Shown one piece after another: positions 17,801-25,936 of a stretch of 64,000 bases of DNA. The number at the start of each line of letters is the position of its first letter. Within the stretch, counting starts at the first letter, position 1. Both the position numbers and the translations under genes were made by a program. The DNA comes from CALKCV01 sp964609515 (GTDB lineage Bacteria > Cyanobacteriota > Cyanobacteriia > Cyanobacteriales > Microcoleaceae): positions 51,120 through 115,119 of the forward strand of contig CAZSTZ010000002.1 in assembly GCA_964609515.1 (NCBI GenBank), written 5' to 3'. The notes under the pieces are model-generated. The model was not told the DNA's origin. It did no database searches and saw nothing but the letters and a program-made list of their open reading frames with translations.

Positions 17801-20461
17801 ATTGCTATTGAGATACTCCGCTTCAATAGCCCCCACATAAATATCCCGCGCCAATTCGTAATCCCTTTCCCAACTGTCGGCATCCAACATCCCCATCGCT
17901 ACGTTGAGATAATTCAGGGCCGCTTCGTAAGCCGCAGATGCCTTGGCTTTCTCTCCCGCAATTAAATTCAACTCTGCCAGTTCTCGTTTTTCTCCCCTGT
18001 TTGCCAACAAATCTATACCGTAATTGAGTTGGTTTACCAGGGGAAAAATATTTTCCTGCCGTTCTTCTTCCGTAGTATTTGCCAGCAGCAACCGACCGAT
18101 ATGCAAGTGAGCTTGTTGTTTGTGACTGTCGGGAATGAGACTATAAGCCGCTTGCTGGACGCGATCGTGCAAGAACCTGTACTCTATATTGAGGTCCGGG
18201 GCCGTAGTATGGAGAGGAGATGTTGGCGAGGGTGTCAGCCTCAAACCGATAAATAAATCCTCCCCAGTCTCTTCTTGCCCGCCCAAACTCAAGGGTATCT
18301 TATAAGTTTTGCTCTTTGGTAAAATCAAACCCGCCTGCAAAGCTTCCCAGAGTTGGGCGGCGGTAACGGTTTCCGATTCTTGATTGGCTATGGACAGGAC
18401 TTTGAGGTTAAATTGGTTGCCGATACAGGCTGCCAATTTTAGGGCTTTCTGAGTAAATTCCGACAGTTTTTCGATATTACGAGCGACGAGCTCTACTACA
18501 TTATAATCGGTGATGCCTACTGCCTGGATTTCCTCAAGGTTCCACTCCCAACTATCGGTGGATGCTCGATAAGCTAACAGTTGTTCCGAGTACAAGCTTT
18601 TCAGCAGTTGGGTGATGAAAAAAGGATTTCCTTGGGTTTTTTGGTAGATTAGTTCTGCTAGGGGCTTGCTGGCTTGTTGGGCTTTTCTCTCGGGATAGCG
18701 TCCGTTGGTTGTTTGCGGCGGTTTTTCTCCCAAGGTTTCTGCTACTAACTGGCTGACGTGAGACAGTTCTAAGGGTTTGACGACGATATTATTAACTGGG
18801 GCACCGCTGGCTTTTATTTTCTCGATAGTTTGAATTGTCGGATGGGTGGGGCTGACTTCGTTATCTCGGTAAGCGCCTATTAAGAGCAGATATTTGCTCT
18901 CGGGATTGGTTATCAATAATTCGATTAATTTCAACGAGGCGCTATCGGCCCACTGCAGGTCGTCTAAAAACACGACTAAGGGATGTTCCTCTCGGGTGAA
19001 GACGCTTACGAATTGTTGAAAGACTCGGTTAAAGCGGTTTTGAGATTCTGTGGGTCCGAGTTGGGGTACTTCCGGTTGGGGACCGACGATAAATTCGAGT
19101 TCGGGGATGACATCGATAATTACCCTACCGTTGGCACCTACTGCTTTGAGGATTTTCTGCTTCCAGATTTCTACTTTTTGGGAACTTTCGACCAGCAGTT
19201 GCAGAACTAATTCGCTGAAGGCTTGAACTACGGCGGCGTAGGGGATGTTGCGTTTAAATTGGTCGAATTTACCGTTGATAAAATAGCCCCGCTGCCGGAC
19301 TATGGGTTTGTGTACTTCGTTAACGATCGCCGTTTTCCCGATACCGGAGTAACCCGATACCAGTATCATTTCCGACCGCAAAAATCCCCCTTCGTCCGTT
19401 TCATCGACACCTTCATCGACAGGCAAGATGCCTGTCCTACGGGCTCCGATGGCTCCCCCCTTTTCAAGGGGGGCGGGGGGGGGATCGAAGGCCAACACGC
19501 CGCTAACCCTATCGAATGCGGCCAGCAACCTCCGAACTTCTTTTTCCCGTCCGTAGAGTTTTTCCGGTATCGATAACTGAGTTCCTCGGTCTCGCTCTCC
19601 CGGTAGGAAATACTCGATGTTGCCTTCGTTTGTCAGTTGTTGGAAGCATTTTTCTAAATCGTATTTTAACCCTTCAGCGCTTTGGTAACGTTCTTCTGCG
19701 TTTTTTGCCAGCAGTTTCATTACGATTTCCGACAGCGTTTCGGGTATTTCTGGGTTGACTTCGCGAGGCGGTTTCGGGTTAATTGCTAGGTGACAGTGTA
19801 CCAACTCCATCGGTTCCCTCGTGCTGAAGGGCAGTCTTGCCGTCAGACTTTCGTATAAAGTCGCTCCCAGAGAGTAATAATCGCTGCGATAGTCTATAGC
19901 TCGATTCATCCGTCCCGTCTGTTCCGGCGACATATAAGCAAGAGTTCCTTCTACGAAGTTTGAACTGCCCGCCGTCGGCGTTTCTTTAGATAATTGGGAA
20001 GCGATGCCGAAGTCTGTTAGTTTTACTTGTCCCGTTTCGTTGTTAACGATAATATTACTTGGTTTTAGATCCTTATGAATTACCGGTATTTGATGAATTT
20101 CTCCCAAAGTTTCTGCTAGTTTGATGAAGATGCGCAGAATTTCTCGCAGTTTCAATTTTTCCTCTGCCAAAAGCTGTTTGAGGGATTTTCCCGTTACGTC
20201 TTCGAGGACGAGAGCGTAACTTCTTTGGTATTTTTCCAAATCTAAGGATTTAACTATACCTTCTGTGTTTTTGAGAGTTTGAGTTATTTTATACTCTTGC
20301 CTCAAGCTGCTTATTTGTTCTAGGGTTGGATATTCGTTGCGCAGGATTTTTACCACTACTTTGTGGCTGTCGTTATTCCGAACGCCGCGATAGATTAAAG
20401 CATTTTGTCCCGCGTTTATTTGTTCCGTTATCCGATATTTTTCTAGTTGAAGAAGTGACAT
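14864..20461 (-). CDS. Ser/Thr kinase / ATPase / GAF / histidine kinase fusion protein
   Basis: A 1865-residue signalling protein of a type common in cyanobacteria. Residues 1-270 form a Ser/Thr kinase (HKDLKPSN near 129, DFGIAS near 150, YMSPEQTGRM). Residues about 300-600 are an AAA/STAND-like ATPase with Walker A SGYSGIGKTA (370-378) and Walker B VVFLDDLQWAD. Residues about 640-1400 form a long helical, probably TPR-like region. A GAF domain follows (about 1430-1580, ILCVPILKQGALLGVIYLEN). The C-terminus is a histidine kinase with the phosphoacceptor near residue 1606 in GIAHEINNPVGFI and a HATPase motif DNGMGMSEEVRQKLFEYLF. It probably joins Ser/Thr and His/Asp phosphorylation. A 38-residue insert between kinase and ATPase comes from intergenic repeats. 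No response regulator lies next to it. Confidence 0.93.
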   Translation of the reverse strand: MSLLQLEKYRITEQINAGQNALIYRGVRNNDSHKVVVKILRNEYPTLEQISSLRQEYKITQTLKNTEGIVKSLDLEKYQRSYALVLEDVTGKSLKQLLAEEKLKLREILRIFIKLAETLGEIHQIPVIHKDLKPSNIIVNNETGQVKLTDFGIASQLSKETPTAGSSNFVEGTLAYMSPEQTGRMNRAIDYRSDYYSLGATLYESLTARLPFSTREPMELVHCHLAINPKPPREVNPEIPETLSEIVMKLLAKNAEERYQSAEGLKYDLEKCFQQLTNEGNIEYFLPGERDRGTQLSIPEKLYGREKEVRRLLAAFDRVSGVLAFDPPPAPLEKGGAIGARRTGILPVDEGVDETDEGGFLRSEMILVSGYSGIGKTAIVNEVHKPIVRQRGYFINGKFDQFKRNIPYAAVVQAFSELVLQLLVESSQKVEIWKQKILKAVGANGRVIIDVIPELEFIVGPQPEVPQLGPTESQNRFNRVFQQFVSVFTREEHPLVVFLDDLQWADSASLKLIELLITNPESKYLLLIGAYRDNEVSPTHPTIQTIEKIKASGAPVNNIVVKPLELSHVSQLVAETLGEKPPQTTNGRYPERKAQQASKPLAELIYQKTQGNPFFITQLLKSLYSEQLLAYRASTDSWEWNLEEIQAVGITDYNVVELVARNIEKLSEFTQKALKLAACIGNQFNLKVLSIANQESETVTAAQLWEALQAGLILPKSKTYKIPLSLGGQEETGEDLFIGLRLTPSPTSPLHTTAPDLNIEYRFLHDRVQQAAYSLIPDSHKQQAHLHIGRLLLANTTEEERQENIFPLVNQLNYGIDLLANRGEKRELAELNLIAGEKAKASAAYEAALNYLNVAMGMLDADSWERDYELARDIYVGAIEAEYLNSNYERSDELVEVALAKVKTLLEKVNVYEIKIKSYVAQNQLQKAIELGLKVVEMLGVSLEKEAPKIEEEIEELANLPEMTDGNKLAVLRILDAISSAIFTTNSELALPVTFTQVNLCINYGNSAIASKIYVSYGTLLCGLMDDISQAHQFGKLGVAILDRRDVREFRSTVFEIFSGHIQHWKEPIQATLEPLQEAFFSGLETGELLYSGYAALVYCSNLFSTGEHLETVEEKQREYLNALQKLKLEYHVGYGVIGRQLSLNLLNRAPDKLKLVGEAFNESETLPILIEYNIGTALVYAYLAKAMLAYLFKEPKLAAACAREGAKYEQTAAGLLTVAENNFYYSLALLADYPNVSETEQQQYLSELEANQAKMKHWAEHAPANFQHKYDLVEAETARVFGDRLTAINCYESALNGVRQQGFTHEEALINELAGEYHLQHGQKHIGRFYIVEAYYCYIRWGAVAKVKDLEERYSSFLHKIKLPQIPSGIDVTITNTSTTNSSASSHILDLPAVMQASQAISGELELEKLQENLIKIVVENAGATSGVLMLLQEGKLLVEAVAKVEKNGTKRGPDKYIVRVMNSTPVEESKDISPTALNYVLRTQKSLVVTDAFKEPKFTNELYVKQHQIKSILCVPILKQGALLGVIYLENNLATGAFTKDRVQLLKLLCSQAAVSLENARLYRVSQDYSQQLERSLQELKNTQLQLVQSEKMSAIGQLMAGIAHEINNPVGFIAGNVEYAQDYARDLIELVELYQQNYPEPASDISEKIEEVELDYLVEDFPEIIASMKTGTDRIRDISTSLRTFSRADAVQKSEFDLHEGIDSTLLILKHRLKDNETRPAIEIVKQYGDLPAVFCYPGQLSQVFMNLMANAIDAFDEFNQGRSYQEIKANPNIITIVTEARDNSAVVRIKDNGMGMSEEVRQKLFEYLFTTKPAGKGTGLGLSISHQIVEDKHGGKLSVISAPGQGAEFIIEIPIEETDSK
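19384..19492 (-). repeat. Two intergenic repeat types inserted in frame in the giant kinase gene
   Basis: On the plus strand ACAGGCAAGATGCCTGTCCT is followed by CCCCCCTTTTCAAGGGGGG. Both are dispersed families (the first at 33793 and 42733; the second widespread). On the coding strand they give DPPPAPLEKGGAIGARRTG then ILPVDEG, at about residues 324-361, just before the ATPase domain. No stop or frameshift results. Confidence 0.88.
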
Positions 20462-20738
20462 TGTTACCTCCCGTAACAGACATATTTTTTAGTAGCACCT
20501 TACAATAAACTCCGTAGGGTGCGCAATGCGCACCTTACAATAAACTCCGTAGGGTGCGCAATGCGCACCTTACAATTTTTCAACCTCAAACCTCAAAACC
20601 TCCAAAACCTCTGACCTCTGACCTCTGACCTCTGACCTCTGACCTCAAACCTCTGACCTCAAACCTCTGACCTCTGACCTCTGACCTAAATCATTTACCC
20701 ACCATTTTAACTGTGCTGCGCTAGTAGGGTGCGCAATG
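20462..20738. repeat. Repeat-rich region upstream of the giant kinase gene
   Basis: Two tandem copies of GTAGGGTGCGCAATGCGCAC plus CTTACAATAAACTCC (from 20515 and 20550), then about fourteen TGACCTC/AACCTC heptamers (20583-20690), then a further GTGCGCAATG that forms the left target duplication of the second MITE. The kinase promoter must lie in or beyond these repeats. Confidence 0.85.
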
Positions 20739-20927
20739 CCAGCACTGTCAAGGTGCAGCCACGAGAACGAAAAAACGTTACTTTAGGCTATCTTGAGCTA
20801 ATGAACGAGATAGGAATTGGCACTTAGTGGGTCGTTTTTTGCTCTTTAATTCCCCCCTTTTGCCTTTTGCCTTTTGCCTTTTGCCTCCCCCCACCACAAA
20901 ATCTGTTGACCACCTTGACAGCCCTGG
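20739..20927 (-). mobile_element. 189-bp MITE, copy 2, with 10-bp target duplication
   Basis: Terminal inverted repeats CCAGCACTGTCAAGGTG (20739-20755) and CACCTTGACAGCCCTGG (20911-20927). It is flanked by a direct duplication GTGCGCAATG (20729-20738 and 20928-20937). The restored empty site matches the intact repeat at 20515-20542 exactly. It is the reverse complement of copy 1 at 10571-10759 with no difference found by eye across 189 bases. No coding capacity. Confidence 0.9.
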
Positions 20928-20937
20928 GTGCGCAATG

Positions 20938-21300
20938 CGCACCTTACAATTGCTGTAGCCCTTGCTAAAAAAGAGTTAAACTCCCCCTGCCCCCCGCACT
21001 CTTTGCCTACTTTCGGAGCATCAGACAGCCCAGAATCTTAAGAAATAATTAAACACTGCTTGTCGGCTTGACAAATCTGCTGGCTTCTGTAAATATACTC
21101 ATCTGTGGCTGGCAAAAAAAGAGCAAAGAGAGGATGGCAGTCCTCCCCCAGCTCGTTATTCTGCCAGGCTTCCGCAGCCCTCTCTGCTAACTGTTGCCCT
21201 CCATGGAATTAGAGCGGACGGACTCCCAATCCCACGCTCCCAAGAGGGACAGTTTTTACTAGAGGTCGGGCTATGCCAATTTCTTTTAAGGAGACAATAG
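20938..21300. other. Leader region of the TOMM precursor gene
   Basis: No gene. After the end of the repeats (about 20950) it has one good promoter (21068-21095) and then about 200 bp of transcribed leader with moderate GC content, ending in the ribosome site AAGGAG 8 bp before the precursor ATG. The leader has short self-complementary stretches but no structure I can assign. Confidence 0.55.
21068..21095 (+). promoter_or_regulatory. Sigma-70-type promoter for the TOMM precursor gene
   Basis: TTGACA at 21068-21073 and TAAATA at 21090-21095, spacer 16 bp; TATACT at 21094-21099 is an alternative -10 with a spacer of 20. It lies 205 bp before the precursor start codon. Confidence 0.55.
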
Positions 21301-21612
21301 ATGCAAATTGAATCTCAAAACTGGCAAATTAGCCTGGCCAAAGTTGTCGCCCAAACCTGGGCCGATGAAAGCTTCCGCCAGCGCTTCCTCGCCGAACCTG
21401 CTGCCGTTCTTCGCGAGGCCGGAATGGCTCTCGAAGATTCCGTCAAGGTTGTGGTCAACGAGGGTGGCAGTTCTTCTGCAGTCCTCGCCGGGGCAGAAGC
21501 TGGCACTACCGTTTACGAGATTAGCTTGCCCTCTAAGCCCGAAGACTTAGAAGCCGAGCAGCTTTTCGCCTGGTTTAACTCTTTTGTTCCAGCTACTGCT
21601 AGCTGCTGCTAA
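21301..21612 (+). CDS. NHLP-type TOMM/bacteriocin precursor peptide
   Basis: A 103-residue peptide. Residues 1-85 resemble the nitrile hydratase alpha-subunit-like leader (NHLP) used by modified peptides: FRQRFLAEPAAVLREAGM, VKVVVNEGG, YEISLPSKPEDLEAEQL. The leader is recognised by maturation enzymes; the C-terminus, ending SFVPATASCC, is the likely core with two Cys, two Ser and one Thr that could become thiazol(in)es or oxazol(in)es. The usual GG cleavage site after the leader is absent, and the core would be only about 10-14 residues. RBS TTTTAAGGAGACAATAG precedes the ATG. The enzymes that would modify it begin 690 bp downstream on the same strand. Confidence 0.85.
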   Translation: MQIESQNWQISLAKVVAQTWADESFRQRFLAEPAAVLREAGMALEDSVKVVVNEGGSSSAVLAGAEAGTTVYEISLPSKPEDLEAEQLFAWFNSFVPATASCC

Positions 21613-22299
21613 AATCCCTTTAGCCATAGCAGGGGAGCGAGCTTTCCCCAAGAGGTAAGACTGTAGCTAGAAGCTAAAAAGGAAGCAAAAGTCCTACCTG
21701 TAGAACTGCTAAAATTAATCCAGTTCCGTCGGTGGTTTTCTACTTTTGCTTCCTTTTCTTTGGAAGATAGACGCTATTTAACATCGGCCTTCCCTTCCCC
21801 TTATTTACTACATTTGCCTAATTTGGCTGTCGTTTTGCCCGTATCTAGCCAGCCAGTAGCCTTTTTCGGGCTAATGGAACTGAGGTAGTTGGACCGACCC
21901 AATCCTTATTTAACCCCCGCCTCTTTTTCCCAAGTATGTAACTGCTTGGGCACGGATAACGCGATCGCCATCTTTTTTTTTTGTGATTTCGATCGCTTAC
22001 CTCAAAGATTCGGTCGTTTATTTTGGTTTGAGTGCTTTTTATTAGCTTACTACGGTTCGTAGTTTTAAAGCAACTACTGGATATTTTTTTTGATGGCCTC
22101 AAAGAAAAGCCACAAAAAAGTCTTAATTTTAAGGACAATCTCGATTGTCCCTTGGCAGGAAGGGAGCGGTAAGCGATCGCGATCGTCTTTTGATGCGATC
22201 GTCGTCACATTTATTGGGACGGGTAAGGTGTTGGATGGTTTTTTTGTAGCGGGTTATAATTAAAAGCACTAAAGTGCTTACTACAAGCCCAAGGGTGTC
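21613..22299. other. Spacer between the TOMM precursor and its enzymes
   Basis: 690 bp without a credible gene; I looked for a second precursor with a Cys/Ser/Thr-rich end and found none. It contains a GGGGA...TCCCC hairpin shortly after the precursor stop, a 16-bp perfect stem (21677-21757), T-rich DNA, several HIP1 sites near 22000-22200, and a GCACTAAAGTGCTTACTAC dispersed repeat at 22267. A minus-strand frame at 21845-22138 has no recognisable features. Confidence 0.6.
21677..21757 (+). terminator. Stem-loop between the TOMM precursor and the cyclodehydratase gene
   Basis: AAAAGGAAGCAAAAGT (21677-21692) and its exact complement ACTTTTGCTTCCTTTT (21742-21757) form a 16-bp stem with a 49-base loop, followed by CTTTGG rather than a T-run. 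It could attenuate or process the transcript so that precursor mRNA exceeds enzyme mRNA, or be an inverted-repeat relic. Confidence 0.45.
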
Positions 22300-24549
22300 A
22301 TGTTAAAAAAACCAAAATTTAAAAATTGCTTTAAAGTAATAACCGTAAAATCCGTGGGAGTATTTTTACTCTCCGAAATCGACTATTACGTTCTGACGGG
22401 CAAACTCTACGAACTATTAGCACCGCTAATAAACGGAGAGAGAACCCCAGAAGAATTGATAGGACTGGTGGCGGGGAAAGCATCGGCGGCGGAAGTATTC
22501 TATGCTTTGATGCTGATGGAACAAAAAGATTATATCGTAGAAAGCGAAGAACTTTTACCATCAGAAATAGCCAGTTTGTGCGACCTATTGCAAATAGATA
22601 GACAAGCAGCGGGCAAATGTCTAAAAACCACCAAAGTTGCCGTAAAAGCCTGCGGCAATATCGACCCCAAACCGTTCGTTTCTATCCTAAAAAATCAAGG
22701 AATATTAATAGCAGAAGAAGGAGACATAACGGCAGTATTAACCGACGACTATTTGCAGGAAGGATTGGAGAATTTCAACCAAAAATCTTTAGCAGAAAAA
22801 CGCCCTTGGATGTTAATAAAACCCATAGGAACGATTATGTGGTTGGGTCCGATATTTGCTCCTGGAAAAACTGCTTGTTGGGAATGTTTGGCTCAAAGAG
22901 TGCGATCGAACCGCCCGGTGGAAACCTTCATCCAAAGTCAACTAAAAATATCCCAACCCCTAATTACCAACCCCCCAAAAATAGATGCAACTGTAAGCGC
23001 GGGCTTAAACCTAGCAGCAACGGAGATACTGAAATGGGTTCTGCGGGGAGAACACAAAACCCTAGAAGAAAACCTCATCACCATCAACACCAACGCTTTA
23101 AAAACCGAACGCCACGCCGCCATCAAACGCCCCCAATGCCCCGCCTGCGGGGAAGAGGAATATAGAAACCAAAGCCCCAAACCGGTAATCCTCGAAAGCA
23201 ACAAAAAAACCTTTACCAGCGACGGCGGACACAGATCCAGTTCTCCAGAAGAAACCATCGAGAAATACGAAAAACAAGTCAGTCCCATAACCGGAGTCGT
23301 CAGACAGCTAACCCCCCTAAAACAAGAATCCTTCGATAAATTCACCTATTCTTATGTGGCGGGGCATAACTTTGCGACCATGTTCGACAGCCTCTATTTT
23401 CTGCGAGAAAACGTGCGCGGTAAAAGCGGCGGCAAAGGTCAAACGGAAATTCAGGCAAAGGCAAGCGCCCTGGGAGAAGCGATCGAACGGTATTCGGGAG
23501 TGTATCAGGGCTACGAAATTCGGAAAACAGCCACATATAAAGAACTGGGAGATGGGGCAATTCATCCCAACCGCTGCACCAATTACAGCGAGGAACAATA
23601 CCGCACCCGCCAAGAGTGGAACGAAAACTGCAAAAGCTCCTTTCAAAGAGTAGCGGAACCCTTCGAGGAAGATGTCGCGATCGAATGGACTCCAGTTTGG
23701 TCGCTGACAAACGAAACCTGGAAATATGTACCCACTGCCTACTGCTATTACGGCTATCGAGATTTGCCAAAACAATATTTTTGGGCGGACTCCAACGGCG
23801 CGGCGGCGGGCAATACCAAGGAAGAAGCAATTTTGCAAGGTTTTATGGAATTGGTGGAGCGCGATTCCGTTTCGATGTGGTGGTACAATCGCATCAGACG
23901 TCCGGGAGTGGATTTAGATAGTTTCGACGAGCCGTATTTTCAGAAGATAAGGGATTACTACCGCAGCATTAACCGCGAGATTTGGGTGCTGGATCTCGCC
24001 AGCGATTTTGGCATTCCCACTTTTGCCGGGGTTTCTCGGAGAACCGATAGCGAAATAGAGGATATTATTTACGGTTTTGGCGCCCACTTCGATCCGAAAA
24101 TCGCGATCGGCAGGGCGCTGACGGAGGTAAATCAGTGTTTGCCTGCGGTGATATCTCGGCAAGATGATGGCAGTACCAAATATATTTACGATGACGATTT
24201 GGCGATCGATTGGTGGAAGCGGGGTAAAGCTGAAGAACAGTCTTATGTGTTGCCGGCGGAGGGGGAACTAAAGGCGCGATCGGATTATCCCCAGTTGGCG
24301 ACGGACGATATTAAGGACGACGTACTTAAGTGCGCGGACATAGCGAAATCTTTGGGTTTGGAAACTTTGGTGTTAGACCAAACTCGCCCGGATATCGGTT
24401 TAAACGTGGTTAAGGTTTTTATCCCGGAGACGCGCATTTTTTGGAAGCGCTGGGGCCCCGGTCGGTTATACGACGTGCCGGTAAAGTTGGGTTGGTTGCC
24501 GAAACCTCACCAGGAAAGCGAGCTCAATCCTTTTTTGATATTTTTCTAA
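22300..24549 (+). CDS. TOMM cyclodehydratase, fused E1-like and YcaO domains
   Basis: A 749-residue fusion. Residues about 1-90 look like a leader-binding winged-helix region. Residues about 95-300 form an E1/ThiF-like C domain with zinc-type Cys pairs CWEC and CPACG. Residues about 345-749 form a YcaO D domain: GGKGQTEIQAKASALGEAIE and GNTKEEAILQGFMELVERDS are the ATP-binding acidic motifs, and the C-terminus has the proline motif LPKPHQESELNP. YcaO enzymes use ATP to activate the peptide backbone so that Cys/Ser/Thr side chains cyclise to azolines; the E1-like part presents the precursor. The substrate should be the peptide at 21301. The ATG at 22300 follows AAGGGTGTC. A dispersed repeat sits just upstream and may supply part of the leader. 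Confidence 0.9.
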   Translation: MLKKPKFKNCFKVITVKSVGVFLLSEIDYYVLTGKLYELLAPLINGERTPEELIGLVAGKASAAEVFYALMLMEQKDYIVESEELLPSEIASLCDLLQIDRQAAGKCLKTTKVAVKACGNIDPKPFVSILKNQGILIAEEGDITAVLTDDYLQEGLENFNQKSLAEKRPWMLIKPIGTIMWLGPIFAPGKTACWECLAQRVRSNRPVETFIQSQLKISQPLITNPPKIDATVSAGLNLAATEILKWVLRGEHKTLEENLITINTNALKTERHAAIKRPQCPACGEEEYRNQSPKPVILESNKKTFTSDGGHRSSSPEETIEKYEKQVSPITGVVRQLTPLKQESFDKFTYSYVAGHNFATMFDSLYFLRENVRGKSGGKGQTEIQAKASALGEAIERYSGVYQGYEIRKTATYKELGDGAIHPNRCTNYSEEQYRTRQEWNENCKSSFQRVAEPFEEDVAIEWTPVWSLTNETWKYVPTAYCYYGYRDLPKQYFWADSNGAAAGNTKEEAILQGFMELVERDSVSMWWYNRIRRPGVDLDSFDEPYFQKIRDYYRSINREIWVLDLASDFGIPTFAGVSRRTDSEIEDIIYGFGAHFDPKIAIGRALTEVNQCLPAVISRQDDGSTKYIYDDDLAIDWWKRGKAEEQSYVLPAEGELKARSDYPQLATDDIKDDVLKCADIAKSLGLETLVLDQTRPDIGLNVVKVFIPETRIFWKRWGPGRLYDVPVKLGWLPKPHQESELNPFLIFF

Positions 24550-24565
24550 GGGCGTTCCGGGAGAT

Positions 24566-24606
24566 TTGAGAAACCGGGTAATTCCGGCAAAACCCGGTTT
24601 CTGGCG
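24566..24606. repeat. AAACCGGGT...ACCCGGTTT palindromic repeat
   Basis: GAGAAACCGGGTAATTCC then GGCAAAACCCGGTTTCTGG forms a hairpin between the cyclodehydratase and amidohydrolase genes. It belongs to the dispersed AAACCCGGTTT family and is not followed by a T-run. Confidence 0.8.
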
Positions 24607-24683
24607 GGCGATGGGGGTTTGATTGGCAACGGATGTAACGGGTGGGACAATTAACAATTAACAATTGAGAATTAACAACTACC

Positions 24684-25832
24684 ATGCTCAAAGAATATAA
24701 AATAATAGATGCGGACTCTCATGTAAGCGAACCGGCCGAGATGTGGGCGGAATATATCGAACCGGAGTTTAAAGACCGCGCCCCTTATGTTGAGGTTCGC
24801 CAAGTGGGAGAGGATGGGGTTATCAGACTCGATGTCTTCTCGTCACCGATTAAGAATTTAAAGGTGGATGGGGAGAAGATTTATCATAAAATCTCCGATG
24901 CAGTCTGGATGGAGGGGGTGAAGATGTCGATCCTCGATGCCCAAAAAGAAAAGGAAAAAAGGAAGATGTTGGGGGTGGATGCGGAGTCTCACGTTATGGC
25001 AATGGAGAAAATGGGCATCGATATCGCCTTTCTCTATCCGACGGTGGGGTTGTGGATGTTGGCGATCGACTCGATGGATGGTAAGCTGGCGGGTGCTTTG
25101 ACTCGCGCTTACAATAATTGGTTGCGGGATTTTTGCAGCTACGATACCCAGAAGTTGCGCGGGGTGGGGGCGATTAATTTGCACGAACCTTCGGAGATGG
25201 TGCCGGAGTTACGTCGGATCGCTGAGTTTGGTTGGCGGGCGGTGTTTTTGCGACCGAATCTGGTGAAGGGGCGATCGCTCTCGGATCCTGCTTACGAGGA
25301 GTTTTGGACCGAGTGCGAGAATTTTAATATTGCCGTTAGCTTGCATGAGGGCACCCACAGCCGGTTGCCGACGACGGGTTACGATCGCTTTGAAAGTCGC
25401 TTCGGGATGCACGCTTGCTCTCACCCGATGGAACAGATGATGGCGCTGCTATCGTTAATAGAAGGCGGAGTGTTGGAAAGGCATCCAAAACTGCGGGTCG
25501 GGTTTTTGGAGTCCGGTTGCGGTTGGCTGCCTTATTGGTTGTGGCGGATGGATGAGGCGGAGTACAAGCATTTGGCTTGGGAAGTGAGGGATAACGTGAA
25601 AATGAAGCCTTCGGAATATTTCCGCCGTCAGTGTTTTATCTCGGTGGAACCGGACGAACCTTATTTGGAGAGGATTATCGATTATATTGGGGAAGATAAT
25701 CTAATTTTGGGTTCCGATTATCCGCACATAGATTTCGACCCAGAGATTATTGATGAAGCTGTAGGTTTGGGCGATCGCCTGTCCCGCAGTACCGCACAAA
25801 AGATTCTCTGGGATAATCCCAAACGGTATTAT
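24684..25832 (+). CDS. Amidohydrolase-2 family protein in the TOMM cluster, 3' end in gap
   Basis: 383 residues are visible, ending ILWDNPKRYY at the gap; family members usually end within a few residues of such a motif, so little is missing. It has the ACMSD/amidohydrolase-2 TIM-barrel pattern: metal motif IDADSH at the N-terminus, HEGTHSRLP, the histidine in CSHPMEQ, and the Asp in LGSDYPHID. Metal-dependent hydrolases or decarboxylases of this type act on amides or carboxylates. Its place between cyclodehydratase and dehydrogenase suggests tailoring or processing of the peptide, which is an inference. Heptamers (ACAATTAAC) run up to the ATG, with no visible Shine-Dalgarno sequence. Confidence 0.88.
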
Positions 25833-25932
25833 NNNNNNNNNNNNNNNNNNNNNNNNNNNNNNNNNNNNNNNNNNNNNNNNNNNNNNNNNNNNNNNNNNNN
25901 NNNNNNNNNNNNNNNNNNNNNNNNNNNNNNNN
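25833..25932. other. Scaffold gap (100 N)
   Basis: Gap of unknown true length between the amidohydrolase and the SagB-type dehydrogenase. It hides the end of the first gene and the leader of the second, and could hide a further small gene. Confidence 0.99.
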
Positions 25933-25936
25933 AAAA

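Noticed and set aside
21845..22138. 97-codon minus-strand frame in the TOMM spacer
   Set aside because: There is no domain, no ribosome site and no Cys/Ser/Thr core that would make it a second precursor.
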